NCBI GenBank assembly: GCA_030760725.1
Contig: JASWHV010000013.1
Coordinates: 34,320,699-34,384,698 of the forward strand
Length of the DNA stretch: 64,000 bases
DNA from: Neostapfia colusana
Lineage: Eukaryota > Streptophyta > Magnoliopsida > Poales > Poaceae
Direction of reading: 5' to 3'
Notes under the pieces: model-generated
What the model was told of the DNA's origin: nothing
Seen by the model: only the letters and a program-made list of their open reading frames with translations
The model's database searches: none
In this document: positions 12,248 to 24,130 of the stretch, piece after piece
Position numbering within the stretch: position 1 is the first letter of the stretch
Layout of the letters: each line of letters opens with the position of its first letter
Position numbers and translations under genes: made by a program

Positions 12248-15200
12248 TCAAAATTCATCAACATCATGATCATCAACATCACGATCATCAACATCCCGAT
12301 CTGTCGTCGTGAGCTGTTTACGTTTCCGCTTTCGCATTGTTGATGTCTCTACATCTGCAACGTCTCCTGCTAAGTTATCGAGTCCTGCACCAGGCTCGAC
12401 GATAAAAGAGTCTGGCAACTCTTCGTCTTGGTAAACTTCTTCAGTGTCTCCACTATCATAATAACTATCATCTCCAGGAGTATACAAGCGCTCACGAGGA
12501 TTCACTTTATATACCACCCACCAAGTGCTAAGCTTCTTACATGGATAAGGTAGATAATACACTTGTTCCACTTGATGTGCAAGAACGTATGTATCTAAAC
12601 CTCGTAAGCGTTCGTTGTGATTCACTTCCACCATGCCAAATTGATTTTCTCGAGTTCCATGATTGTTATCAAACCAATCGCAATCAAAGAACACCACTCG
12701 AAGTTCTTTATTGCTAGCGAATGTAAATTCCAGAATTTTGTTAATGATTCCATAGTAATTGGTTTCTTTCCCTTGTGAGTCGATTGTTCTCGTCACAACT
12801 CCGCAATTTGATGTTGCTGCGAGAGGACGAAGAGTTTCGAATTGAGTTGTACGGAATCGGAAGCCATTTACGTCATATCGACCATAGCTTCTAACTTTCA
12901 CTAATCCATAAGATAGTTGTCGTAAATCTTGATGGATGTCGGTGTTCGCTAATACATAAGCTCGAAACCAGGATAAGAAATTAGGCCCTCCATTAATTCC
13001 AGCCCGTCGCATCGTTTGTACTTGCTTTCTCGTTGGTTGATGTCTATGTTTCCAGTTTTGGTTGTGGAACTCACTGTATACACAAAACATATTTGATCGA
13101 CATTAGCATACATGTATTGGTAAATACAATAATCATCATAAATGTAAGAGAAACACTTACTCGAAATATTTCTCCATGCCATCGATATTAGCATACATGT
13201 AGAGTAAAGCAGCAGTCCTTTCTCCTTCAGTAAAATCGTATGTCGTGCTGCTACCAACAGTAGTTCCCCTCGATTCAAAAATAGAGAGATCACTAACTGG
13301 TGGTTCGTCATCTACATTGTATCGCATTGCCGAAGTGTTGACATTGTTTTCCTCTGCAAAGTAGAAACTAGAAAAGTAACCTACTTCCTTTAGAGTAAAT
13401 GCTTCGACAATACACCCTTCAACCCTTGCTCTATTGCCAACCATAGTTTTCAAATATCTCAATGCTCTTTCAATATGGTACATCCATCTACATTACACAG
13501 GACCACCAACTTTTGCTTCGAATGGAAGATGTATAAGAAGATGCTGCATTGGATTGAAGAAACCAGGAGGAAATATTTTTTCCATCTTACATAAAAGTAC
13601 AGGTATCTCCTTCTCTAACTTCTCCATCATGTCTTTCGTTATTTCTTTGGCACATAACTGCCTATAGAATAACGAGAGCTCAGCTAACACCTTCCACACT
13701 GCATCATCCAGATATCCCCGAAACATAACAGGTAACAGTCTTTCCATTATTATATGATAGTCATGACTCTTCAACCCAGTGAGCTTTCCCATTTTAATAT
13801 TCATGACTCGTCTCAGACTAGCAGCATAACCATCTGGGAATTTCAAAGTTTTCAACCATTCCATAACTTGTTTCTTTTCATTAGGTCGAAGCACGAAAGA
13901 AGCACGTGGCTTACCACCGCTTTCAGAGAGCTCAAGAGTAGGTCGATTACAAATCTCGGCCAAATCCTTTTGAGCCTTTAAGTTGTCTTTCGTTTTGCCC
14001 GTGATATCCATGCATGTGCTTATGATACATTCGGCCATATTACGCTCCTGATGCATTACATCAATATTATGCATCAGTATAATTGACTTCACATATATAG
14101 CTCCCAAACTCCACATACATAAGTCCAGTTGTGAACATTTCCGTAACCTACAAAGAATCCAGGGCGAGCTTCATCAGGGACTAGTGAGTCCAACACATCG
14201 GATACTTAACACCCGCTTAGGCGTTTAGGTGGTTCCTTAGTGACAACAATATCTTTTCTAAAGACATTCCTATGTTGCCTGAATGGGTGGTTTCAAGGAA
14301 GCCAACGCCTATGACAATCAAAGTAGCTTATCCTGCCACCGTATGTAAGTCGAAAACACTCTGTGTCAGACGCACATATGGGACACGACGAACGACCATG
14401 TGTGCTCCATCCAGAAAACTTGCCGTACGCAGGGAAATCATGGACAGACCACAAATAAGCAGCTCAAAGGTTGAATTTCTGCTTCTTGTAACAGTCATAC
14501 GCTTCAACTCCAATCCACAACGTTTTCAATTCTTCAATCAATGGTTTCAACATCACATTGATACGTGATCCCGGATTATATGGTCCTGGTATAATGAGGC
14601 TAAGAAACATAAACTCGTACTTCATACAAAGAGAAGGTGGTAGGTTGTACGGAATAACAAAGTCGGGCCAACAGGAGTATGGTGTGGCATTTGTACTGAA
14701 AGGTGAAAAACCATCCGTCGCTAACCCGATGCGAACATTTCTCGCATCACTAGCAAAAGCAGGATCAAAAGAGTCCAAAGATTTCCATGCATCACCGTCC
14801 GACGGATGAGTCAACACATCTTTGTTCTCATGCACACCTTCTTTGTGCCATCTCATGTGTCTGGCAGATCTTTTAGAAAGAAACAACCGCTTCAACCGAG
14901 GTGTCATAGGCAAGTAACGCAATTGCTTATGTGCAACTTCTGTCATTACTTTATCACCATCGTCATTGACAACTTCGACAAACCTCGATTTTCCACACTT
15001 TAAACAATTCTTCTCTTTATCATGCTCTTTCCAGAATAGCATGCAGTTATCTGGACACACGTCAATTTTTTCATATTTCATACCCACTCCAGATAGTAAT
15101 CTTTGAGTGATACATATCTTTGGGCAGTTTATGAGGTTGTGGAAGAGCATCGCTGATAAGTTTCATCATATCATTGTAGCAATTATTAGAGATGAAATAC

Positions 15201-15457
15201 TTAGATTTGATTGCCATAAATCTGGTCATGAAAGTAAGAAGAGTCATTTCAGTATGATCATGCAACACCTCTTCAGAAGCTTTCAAGAGATTAAAGAACG
15301 CGTCTGCCTCATTTGTAGGCGGATCCTCCGTTTGTATATCTTGTAACATCTCATCAATTCTGTCAACACCCGGACAATCATCATCATCATCTTCCACTAC
15401 ATGAACGGCTCGAGGAGCAGACTCGCCGTGGAAACTCCATACCTCATAATATGGCAT
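12248..15457 (-). pseudogene. TNP2-type CACTA transposase (Transposase_21, DUF4218, DUF4216), degenerate
   Basis: It would catalyse cut-and-paste of the CACTA element. N-terminal segment 15457-15100 (acidic DDDD, HGE motif) shifts frame near 15100 into the Transposase_21 core (KYEKIDVCPDNCMLFWKEH; RNVRIGLATDGFSPF) down to TGA just before 14462. The same frame then reads on through two more stops (about 14265 and 14205), including PICASDTECFRLTYGG and SYFDCHRRW. It shifts again near 14100 into LMHNIDVMHQERNMAEC. A DUF4218-like section (13670-13161) ends at a GT donor after 13161. A final exon 13073-12248 carries the DUF4216 core (VVFFDCDWFDNNHGT) and ends in DVDD-type repeats. The family's usual Cys-rich N-terminal exon was not found. 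At least two frameshifts and three stops mean it is not functional as read. Confidence 0.88.
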
Positions 15458-15719
15458 TAATCATTAATCATCTAAGAAAATATTAACTCATATGCATTAA
15501 TCATCTAAGAAATTAACAACTCATCTAAACAATCATAATTACTGTAGTTAACAAGCTTATCAATTCTAAGAAATTAAAAAAACACCTAGCTAGCAATTCA
15601 AATAAACCTGGGCAATAATTAAACCTAAGCATATCAATTCATCTAAATCTAAAGAAAGCCACTAAACAATCAAAAACAAACAAGCATAATCTAAACAATT
15701 GGTAAATAAAAAACCAAAC
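15458..15719. other. AT-rich spacer upstream of the CACTA transposase
   Basis: Low-complexity AT-rich sequence with a short repeat of the type ATTAATCATCTAAGAA. No coding signal. It could be an intron or leader of the transposase gene; the missing N-terminal exon is not visible here. Confidence 0.45.
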
Positions 15720-16145
15720 TATCTAGATGGGGAGGGAGGCGGGCGACTTACCTCACGGTGGAAGCGGCGCGGCGAGCGGCACACGGCAAGGCCGGCGGCG
15801 GACGGCGTGGAGGCGGACCAGCACGGTGCGGCGGTGCATAGCGCAACGGGCGCAGGTCCGAGCGGTGTGGCAACGTGGCAGCGTGGTGGGGCGGCGCTGT
15901 GGCGAGCCTGCGGCGGCCGGGGCGGGGTGGCGGCTGTTGGGTGGCGGCCGGGGCGGGGACCTCCGGGGCGGCAGCGTCTGGCGGCAGTGGCGGGCGGGCT
16001 GCGGCGGCTGGAGGCGGTGGCGGGCGGGTGGGCAGCGGCCGGGGCGCCGGCTGGCGGCGGCTGGCGACGGCGGGTGGGCGGTGGCGCCGTTTAGGGCTGC
16101 GCGGGCTCAGGTTGGCACGGGCGTGAATGCCCGCGCGAACCCGGG
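15720..16145. promoter_or_regulatory. GC-rich block at the CACTA promoter end
   Basis: An extremely GC-rich block (runs of GGCGGC/GCCGGG) sits between the AT-rich spacer and the promoter-side subterminal repeats. In Spm a comparable GC-rich downstream control region next to the subterminal repeats is the methylation target that silences the element; position and composition match, function is inferred. Plus-strand ORFs here (for example 15727-16227) are Gly/Arg/Ala-rich composition artefacts. The core promoter was not identified. Confidence 0.5.
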
Positions 16146-16438
16146 CCCACAGGTATATAAGCCTTATTTACGACGGCCCATGGTGTGGCCGTTGTACATA
16201 AGCTTATTTACGACAGCCTTTGTTTAGCTGTCGTATATAACTGCTATATACGACAGCCTAGGGTTGGTTGTCGTATGTAACAACTATATACGACAGCCAT
16301 ATACTAAATGACGGCTGTACTGTCGTATATAAACTTATATACGACGGCCTCTGCTGACCGTCGTATGTAAGTTTATATAGGACAGCTAGCCATCGTATGT
16401 TGTACAGGCTGTCGTATGTTGCCCTGTTTCCTGTAGTG
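16146..16438. repeat. CACTA 5' (promoter-side) subterminal and terminal repeats
   Basis: About ten copies of the TATATACGACAGCC / GGCTGTCGTATATAA motif in alternating orientation, then the terminal TTTCCTGTAGTG. Fewer and more regular copies than at the other end. Confidence 0.85.
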
Positions 16439-16441
16439 GTG

Positions 16442-16818
16442 GAAATATAGCTGCTAATGAAGTAGTGATCAAAGCACCCCTGTGCTTATGGGAAATTATA
16501 CCCCACAACCCTCACTATTTTAGAGGGGCAGAAAATCGATGTGATCTTAGGAATGGCGTGGAAGGACTACCACGGGGCTGTTCTTGACATCGGTCCAGGG
16601 ATTGTTCGCTTGGACTCTCCATTCTACGGTCTTCAAACACTCATACTTGAAGACGTGAATTCTAAAATTCCAGCTGCGTACCATAGTGTGACCATGAAAC
16701 TGGAGGATATTCCAGTGGTCCGTGAGTACCCACATGTGTTTCCTGACGATCTTCCAGGAATGCCGCCTGAAAGAGACATGGTATTCAAGATCGAGTTAGC
16801 ACCGGGAACAACACCGAT
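16442..16818 (+). pseudogene. B protease end and linker to RT (fragment)
   Basis: The frame contains the protease C-terminal signature ILGMAWKDYHGAVLD (ILGM-W) and the linker before RT (LEDIPVVREYPHVFPDDLPG, then a conserved ELAPGT). It breaks at the A2 solo LTR and resumes at 20905 after removal of one CCGAT copy. Codon-level similarity to element A (around 29820-30090) is high throughout. A non-functional remnant. Confidence 0.88.
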
Positions 16819-19800
16819 TGACACGACCCCACGGTCTTGTCGAGCCAGGATCACGCTGAGGGGTGCTGCGTTGCACAGCACCGGATAACACACGTCAAAG
16901 GTACAAAGCGGAAGCGAAATTCTATTACATAAACAAGTCTATGAACATGTTTACATCAAAATAAGTCCAATCTACACTCACGGGTGTAGACTACGCATCA
17001 AGTCCACGTTCAGCCCTTGAACGTGTCCTTGCTAGCACACACGCACACTAACTCTGCGGCGTGCACGACTCCTACTCGACGGGGTTCCCCTCCTGGGGTT
17101 CCGTCTCCTCTTCGGGAGTCCCTTCCTCATAGAACCCTGCAAAAGCTTCAAACACAAGCAGTGAGCACGAAGGCTCAGCAAGTCTGACCCGTCTCACCTA
17201 AACATGGAACTTCTACATGAGGGGTGCTGGGTTACATGAGGTAAAAATCATTTGCAAGGACTCGCCTAATTAGTAGAACCTTACTTTCAAGTTTTAGCAG
17301 CAGATTGCGGAGAACCTTACGCTAAGGCACATGAGAGAGCCGCAATCAAACAAGAAATGCATTTATCTCATGTACTTTGCCCAAAGTTGAAAAGAACTTT
17401 AGTTAGCTCTAAACTACAGCATATCATTAACAATCAATGTCCATAACTCAATCAGCAACATTTTATCATGTGACTAGCCTGTTCTTTCTACGTCACGGTA
17501 CAGTGAACAAGTGGTACTCACTGACCGCGAGGGACGGTGATTATAATCAATTTACACCTGCAGGGTTACCCAAACAACCCGTCACGTACGCCCGTACTCG
17601 ATGTTGCCTACAACAACCATCACGGATGCCGTACGCAACCACCTTTCGCCCGTCAGCCAAATATTGAACCGGTCCCATCGTCCCGAGCAAGAGGTCTCTG
17701 CACGCGCATCTCAGTTCCGCCAGCCGATTTCCACCTCAAGCTCTCAACCTACCCTCTGAACGATGGGCAATGCCTCAATACCCAGCTACCCGAGTTACAT
17801 CAGTTTCCCGGTTCCCATATAGCCGGTAGGTCTTCGGTACTGTTCTAGCTTGTTCAACAGGCCCGCACACGGCTCGGTCCTCAATCGACACAAGCGGAGC
17901 TACTGCACACAGGCCCCAAAGTCCTGCTGCCCTTACCCTCCGCTCGGTCTCATTTTCTTGCCATGTGTTTCATGTGCTATCACTACCCGAGTCGAGTGCC
18001 TCTAGCCTATGCTCGCGAGTAGTTCCAACTACTCGACTTGTACCGAATCCTACTCTATCATATCAATGCAGTAGCTAAAGGGGTTTGCAATCCTAAACCC
18101 AACCCATGGTTCTCTTGGCTATGCAGTGGGGCTTCCAAACAAGACTCTAATGCAAAGAATAAAGTAAACAAGTATGTGCTCAAAACAATAAAAATTTGTA
18201 AAAAGGTTAATGCAAACCGGAGCTTGCCTTTCTGCTCTTGGTCGTAGGCTAGTTGTTCCTCCGGAGTTACGAAGTCTAGGACTCCGGGTTCCTCCTCGAC
18301 CTTAGCGACTACATGATAAGAGAGGTACATGTATTATTTTGAATGCATTTGTATTAAGTTTGCACTTGTGAAGCTTATAAGTCCCACTAGACAGACTTAA
18401 TGACTGAGAAACTTTTACTGTGGCTTGGTTACAACCAAAATAGAGACTTGGTCAAGTTTTAGTTGCAGCAAAGCTCATTTGAGCCCTCCACAATTAATTA
18501 TGTCCTTGACCTTAATTGGAACTCTTAGGGTGTTCTAGGGATTTTCATGAAACAAACTATGACTTTCTGAAAACTAGATTTTCAGAGGGTTCTAATGGAG
18601 TTGGTCTCACTTAATTTGGAAGTTCCTAACTAAAGATATGAGCTAAACAATTTCAGAGAAAATTCTGAAAATGTTTCTGAACATTTTCTATTTTCTCTGG
18701 AACAGTTTCGCTAATCACACCATTAGGTGGATTAAATGAGCTCCAATGGGTCTGAAATTTTTATGGTAGTTCAGGGATATTTTGGTGAACATCCAAGCAA
18801 AATTTCAAGATTTTCCTCCAAAGGATTCTCCAGTTAAAATTCCAAACACTTTAAATTTTGAGGAATTAATTCTGGAGAAATAAGGAATTTCATGAAGTGA
18901 AACTTGATTTGCTGGAAAGTACTCAGAGAGCTGAATCCAGCAAAATTTGGTTCACTCAATTTGGAGCTTTCTAGCCAAAGTTATGAGGATTTGAAGTTTG
19001 GAAGAATTCTGAAAATCGGGGAAAAGTTTAAATCACGCGGGGGCCCGCGGTTACACGTGTCGAGCGCGGAGGTGTCCGGCACACCGGAGCTCACATGGTA
19101 TTTGCGCGCCAGCACAGCTGATCCCGGCCACACCCGATCCCGATTTAAATTCTTCAGCCGCTGACACGTGGGCCAGCCGGCTTTGTCTTCCTCCCGCCGT
19201 TCTCTCGCGCCCGCGCCGCCGACCTCGCCGGAGCAGACTCGGAGCTCACCGGCTCGCCGCTGCCGGACCTCCCATGGTCTGAAACTCGCCGTCAGGGTGT
19301 TGTCGACGTCGAGGAACACGTCGGTGGTGTCAGGTTGGGCTGGGGGTGACCGGAAATAGCCCGGCGACGTGCCGCGGCCTCGGTTAAGGTTCGGCGCCGT
19401 CGACCGTGGGTTCTAACCTGCCAACACCTCGAACAAACGGTCCTACAGCATCAGTGTACCTCTAGGAAGCTCGACAAGGTGTCAAAAGGGCTCAGGGATG
19501 GTGGTAAGTCGGCCGGCACCGTGTGACCGATCGTGCCCGCCATGACCGCCCTCGATCGAGCTCGAAATTCGTCACTCCTAGACAGTTTCACGCCACGGAT
19601 GCAGAAAAGAACTTGATCGCCGGCTAGTCCAGCGTCTATGTGCAAGATTTGATAACCTCCGAAAGATCATAGAGCAAGAATTTAAAGAAACCGTACCGGA
19701 AGCTCGGTTTACAGTCAGAGGAGCAAAAACTGGGAATTCTCTGTGGATTCTTCACGGTTTGCTTCCAAACTTGGAGGAGAGCAGCACGGTGGTCGCGCGC

Positions 19801-20899
19801 TCCTGTTGCCTCTCTTGCTGGACCGTGAAAACGCCTGTGGAACGCTGTCCACGGGCGCCTGACCTTCGGCTGTGGTTGAGTCGCCGCTGTGGCGATCGCT
19901 CTCGGGCAATGGAGGTCAGAACTCGGGGTTTCTGGTGTTGGGGAGGTGGAGTGCGACCTCAGGTGACTGTCTAGCAGCTCAGGAACGAAAGAGGAGATGG
20001 TTTTGCTGGTTTTCCAGATTGAGCAGAGGGCTGCGGCGAGAAACAATGCCTCTGCTCGGGTTTGCCCGCGAGAAGATAAAGCCGGCCGACTCCTGCTCGG
20101 TGGAGGCGGTGCCGGTCGCGTGGAGGCGCGAGCAAGCCGCCCTGGGCACCAGCGCGCGGAGAGGAAAAGCAGCTGGTGGCGCCGGTAGCTGCTCGGTGGC
20201 ACAGCCGACAGCTGCTCGGTGGAATTTCCCACCGAGGCTGTGACTTTGTGTGCAAGTTTTGCCTCCTTCTCTCTATGACATGTGGGTCCCACCCGGGGTT
20301 TTAACCTCTGAAATTTACTCCTCACTGTTGTAAACAGTGAGCCCCATAATACCCCTGGTGATTCAAATTATTCACCCATGAGCCATTTGAATTGAGTAGA
20401 ATTCAAATTGGGTTTGGTTTGAATGAATTTCAGCACAAGTTCAGTTTTGAATTCAAATAAAGTTTGAATTTGTCCCACTTAGCTCATGTCAAGATCAACT
20501 CCAATTGGAGTGAAAATTGGTGTGTGGGCTCACAAAAATGTGCTGAGTAAGAATATGACTCCCACTTTTAAATTCATGGGATAAAAACAGTTTGAATTTG
20601 AATATGGTTTCAAACTGCCCTCTTTCTAGCTATACCCAAAATGACCTCGAAAAGGTTCTGAATTTGGGTGAAACTTGGCATGGACATCCTTAGCAATGTG
20701 TAGGAGTTTTCATATGTCCAGCACACCTATATCACATGTGGGAAATACCACTTTTGCAATGTGTGAGTTTGTTCTCTAATAAGTATGTTGATGGTGGTTA
20801 CTTGCTCTTCATTTGTGTTCATCATCTTTCCTCAAATGAGGTGTGTGTGTGTGGGGTGATGAACACTTCAACTAGGTGTCAAAAACTGAGGCCCTTACA
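16819..20899 (-). repeat. Solo LTR A2 (family A, minus orientation)
   Basis: A lone 4.08-kb LTR of the A family in reverse: minus-strand start TGTAAGGGCCTC at 20899, end ..GGTCGTGTCA at 16819, with perfect TSD CCGAT (16814-16818 and 20900-20904). No internal region accompanies it, so it was presumably produced by LTR-LTR recombination. GC-rich centre at about 19050-20250; the ORFs there vary between A-family copies and are not convincing genes. It contains the LTR mini-gene exons (see separate entry). Confidence 0.96.
17048..18308 (-). pseudogene. LTR mini-gene in solo LTR A2, with one nonsense codon
   Basis: Exon a is 18308-18228 (81 nt, acceptor CATGTAG, GC-type donor AAAG/GCAAGC) and reads AKVEEEPGVLDFVTPEEQ. 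Exon b is 17136-17048 (acceptor TTTTGCAG) and reads YEEGTPEEETEPQEG before an in-frame TAG at 17072-17074, where both LTRs of element A have TGG (Trp). The frame then continues to the normal stop at 17048-17050. Phases match the other copies. The single change fits a G-to-A transition. In-frame codons, including an ATG, continue upstream of exon a without splicing in this copy (MYLSYHVV..), so a leaderless start is another possibility. Confidence 0.45.
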
Positions 20900-20904
20900 C
20901 CGAT

Positions 20905-21580
20905 ATCTTGAAGGCCGTACAAAATGTCTCTGAAGGAATTAGCTGAACTGAAAGAACAGCTAAAAGATTTAATGGACAAAGGATTCATCAGGCCAAAATC
21001 ATCACCATGGTGCTGTTCGGTCCTCTTTGTGAAAAAAAAGCATTAATCACTGCGGTTATGTGTGAATTATCGGCCGCTGAATGCAGTGACGATCAAAAAT
21101 AAATATCCATTGCCATGGATCGATATATTATTTGATCAGTTAGTGGGTGCCAAAGTATTCTCCAAAATGGACTTGATGTCTGGTTATTATCAAATAAAGA
21201 TCAGAGCGGAGGATATACCAAAGACAGCATTCTCGACTAGATACGGGCTCTATGAGTATCTAGTCATGTCTTTTGGGCTAACGAATGCACCCGCACATTT
21301 CATGTACCTCATTAATTCTGTATTCATGCCAGAGTTGGATCAGTTCATCGTGGTATTCATCAACGACATTCTCGTATACTCCAAATCGGAGGAAGAGCAC
21401 ACCAAACATCTCCATATTGTGCTTCAACGATTATGAGAACATAAGTTGTATGTCAAATTCAGCAAATGCAAATTTTGGATCAGCAAGGTACCATTCTTAG
21501 GCCACATTACTTCAGCAAAGGGTGTGGCCGTAGATCCAACCAAAGTTGAGCAAGTATTGAGGTGGGAGTCTCCGATACCA
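20905..21580 (+). pseudogene. B reverse transcriptase (fragment, dead active site)
   Basis: Ty3/gypsy RT from just after the protease linker to the palm/thumb. It reads through an in-frame TGA near the start (about 20907), then LAELKEQLKDLMDKGFIRP and, after another stop/frameshift near 21045, a 125-codon open stretch. It includes KMDLMSGYYQIKI (first catalytic Asp present), GLTNAPAHFMYL and FINDILVYS. The last should be FIDDIL, so one metal-binding Asp is Asn. A stop follows at about 21434. The fragment breaks at the A insertion (21581) and continues at 36972. Confidence 0.9.
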
Positions 21581-24130
21581 TGTAAGGGCCTCAGTTTTTG
21601 ACATGTTTGAAGTGTCATCACCACACACACACCTCATTTGGAGCAAGTTGATAAACACATTTGAAGAGCAAGTAACCACCATCAACATGCCCATTAGAGA
21701 ATAAACTCACATATTGCAAAAGTGGTATTTCCCCACATGTGATATACAGGGGCAGGGCATATGAAAACTCCTACATGGTACTAGGAATGTCCATGCCAAG
21801 ATTCACCCAAATTCAAAACCTTTTTGAGCTCATTTTGGGTGTAGCTAGAAAGAGGGCAGATTGAAACTACATTCAAATTCAAACTGTTTTTATCCCATGA
21901 ATTCAAAAGTGGGAGACATATTCTTACTCAGCACATTTTTGTGAGCTCACACTCCAATTTTCACTCCATTTGGAGTTGATCTTGACATGAGCTAAGTGGG
22001 GCAAATTCAAACCTTATTTGAATTTCAAACTAAACATGTGCTGAAATTTATCCAAACCAAAACCAAATTGAATTCTAACCAATTCAAATGGCTCAGGGGT
22101 AAATAATTTGAATCACCATGGGCATTTGGGGCTTACTGTTTACAACAGTGATGTGTTAATCTTAGAAGTTAAAATGGGGGTGGGACTCACCTGTCATTGG
22201 CTGCTGAAGACTTGCAACGGAAGCATGGACTTTGCCTCTGCCGGTTCAACGCCACCGAGGGCAGCTGCGATTGCCACCGAGGAGGAGCAGCGCCACCAGC
22301 TGCTTCCCGCTTCCACACGCGAGCCCAAGGGCGGTTCCGGGGGCCTCTTAAGGCGCTCCACTGAGGCAAGCATCGCTCACTTACTCCTCTCGAGTGAACA
22401 CCGAGCCTCCGGTCTTCCGCCTCTCTGCTCGATCAGGAAACCGCAAAAACATCGGGCCCCCTCCTTCCCCGAGCTGCTAGGCAACACCCTGAGGTCACAC
22501 TCCACTTCCCCGACGCCAAGAACCCCGAGCTCCGGCCTCCCTTGCCCGAGAACGATCCTCACAGTGGCGACCTAACCTCAGCCGAAGGTCAGGCGCTCAT
22601 GGACAGCGTTCCACAGGGGCTTTCACGGTCCAGCAAGAGCGGCAGCAAGAGCGCGCGACCACCGTGTTGCTCTCCTCCAAGTCTTGAAGCAAACCGTGAA
22701 ACAACCGCTACGAATTTCCAGATTTTGCTCCGGCGGCCTTAAACCGAGCTTCCGGTACGGATTCGTCGAATTCTCGCTCTATGATCCTTCTTTAGTTATC
22801 AAATCTTGCACATAGGCGCTGGACTAGCCGGCGATCAGTTTCCTTTCCGCATCCATGGTATGAAACCGACTAAAAGTGACGAATTTTAAGCTCGATCGAG
22901 GGCGTTCATGGCGAGCACGATTGGTCACACGGAGCCGACCGACTTGCCGCCATCTTTGAACACTTTTGACACATTTTCGAGCTTCCTAGAGGTGTACTGA
23001 AGCTGTAGAACCGATTGTTCGAGGTTTTGGCAGGTTAGAACCCACGGCCGACGGCGCCAAACCTCAACCGAGGCCGCCGCATGTCGCCGGGCTATTTCCG
23101 GTCACCGCCAGCTTGAACTGACCCCACAGACGTGCTCCTCGATGTCGATAACCTCCTGGCGGTGAGTTTCAGACCATGTGATGGCCGGCAGCGGCAAGCC
23201 GGCAAGCTCCGGCGAGAGGAGGAGGCGCGGGCGCGAGGGCACGTCGGGAGGAAGACGAAGCCGGCTGGCCCACGCGTCAGCAACTTAAAAATTGAAATCA
23301 GGATCTGGTGCGGCTGGTTTCTGTTGTGCTGGCGTGCAGGAACCCCGCATACCACGGTGTGCTGACGCATCAGTGTGCAACACGTGTCCTCGTGGCCCAC
23401 CCACAAGTTTAAACTTTCCCCCGATTTTCAGATTTCCTTCAAACTTCAAATCCTTATAACTTGGGCTAGAAAGCTCCAAATCGAGTGAACCAAATTTTGT
23501 TGGATTCAGATCTCTGAGAACTTTCCAGCAAATCAAGTTTCACTTCATGAAAATCTTTATTTCTCCAGAGTTAATTCCTCAAAATTTAAAATGTTTTGAA
23601 TTTTAACTGGAGAATCCCTTGGAGGAAGGTTCTGAAATCTTGCTGGGATGTTCACCAAAATATCCCTGAACTACCATAAAAATTTCAGGTCCATTTGAGC
23701 TCATTTGATCCACCTAATGGTGTGATTAGTGAAACTGTTCCAGAGAAAATAGAAAATGTTCAGAAACATTTTCAGAATTTTCCCTGAAATTGTTTAGCTC
23801 ATATCTTTAGCTAGAAACCTTCAAATTAAGTGAGACCAACTCCATTAGAACCCTATGAAAATCTAGTTTTCAGAAAGTCATAGTTTGTTTCATAAAAATC
23901 CTTAGAACGCCACAAAAGCCTTCAATTAAGGTCAAGTGCATAATTAATTGTGGAGGGCTCAAATGAGCTTTGCTGCAACTAAAACTTGACCTAGTCTCTG
24001 TTTAGGTTGTAACCAAGCCACAGTAAAAGTTTCACAGTCATTGGGTCTGTCTAGTAAGAGTTATAGACTTCACAAGTTTAAATTCAATCAAATGCATTTA
24101 AATTAATACACATACTTGTATATCATGTAG

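Larger units (their letters stand above)
9091..16438 (-). mobile_element. CACTA (En/Spm) DNA transposon, 7.35 kb
   Basis: The ends are CACTACAGGA at 9091 and its inverse TCCTGTAGTG ending at 16438, flanked by a perfect 3-bp target duplication GTG (9088-9090 and 16439-16441). Both ends carry subterminal repeats of a TATATACGACGGC-like unit. Both transposase-type genes read on the minus strand, so the promoter end is at 16438. Removing the element together with one GTG brings the B protease halves back together. Both genes contain premature stops, so the copy is probably non-autonomous, though its ends look intact and could respond to transposase supplied in trans. Confidence 0.96.

Noticed and set aside
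15699..16227. Overlapping plus-strand ORFs of 83-166 codons
   Set aside because: Gly/Arg/Ala/Trp-rich translations in three frames of a very GC-rich block inside the CACTA, opposite to its genes; composition artefact.
19636..20325. 229-codon minus-strand ORF in solo LTR A2
   Set aside because: The corresponding stretches of the A 5' and 3' LTRs are broken differently; low-complexity Ser/Pro/Arg translation of the GC-rich LTR centre.
22108..23365. ORFs in the GC-rich part of the A 5' LTR (for example 22108-22575, 23132-23365)
   Set aside because: Partly conserved between the two A LTRs because the DNA is about 95% identical, but not kept in A2 or related families; no recognisable domain.
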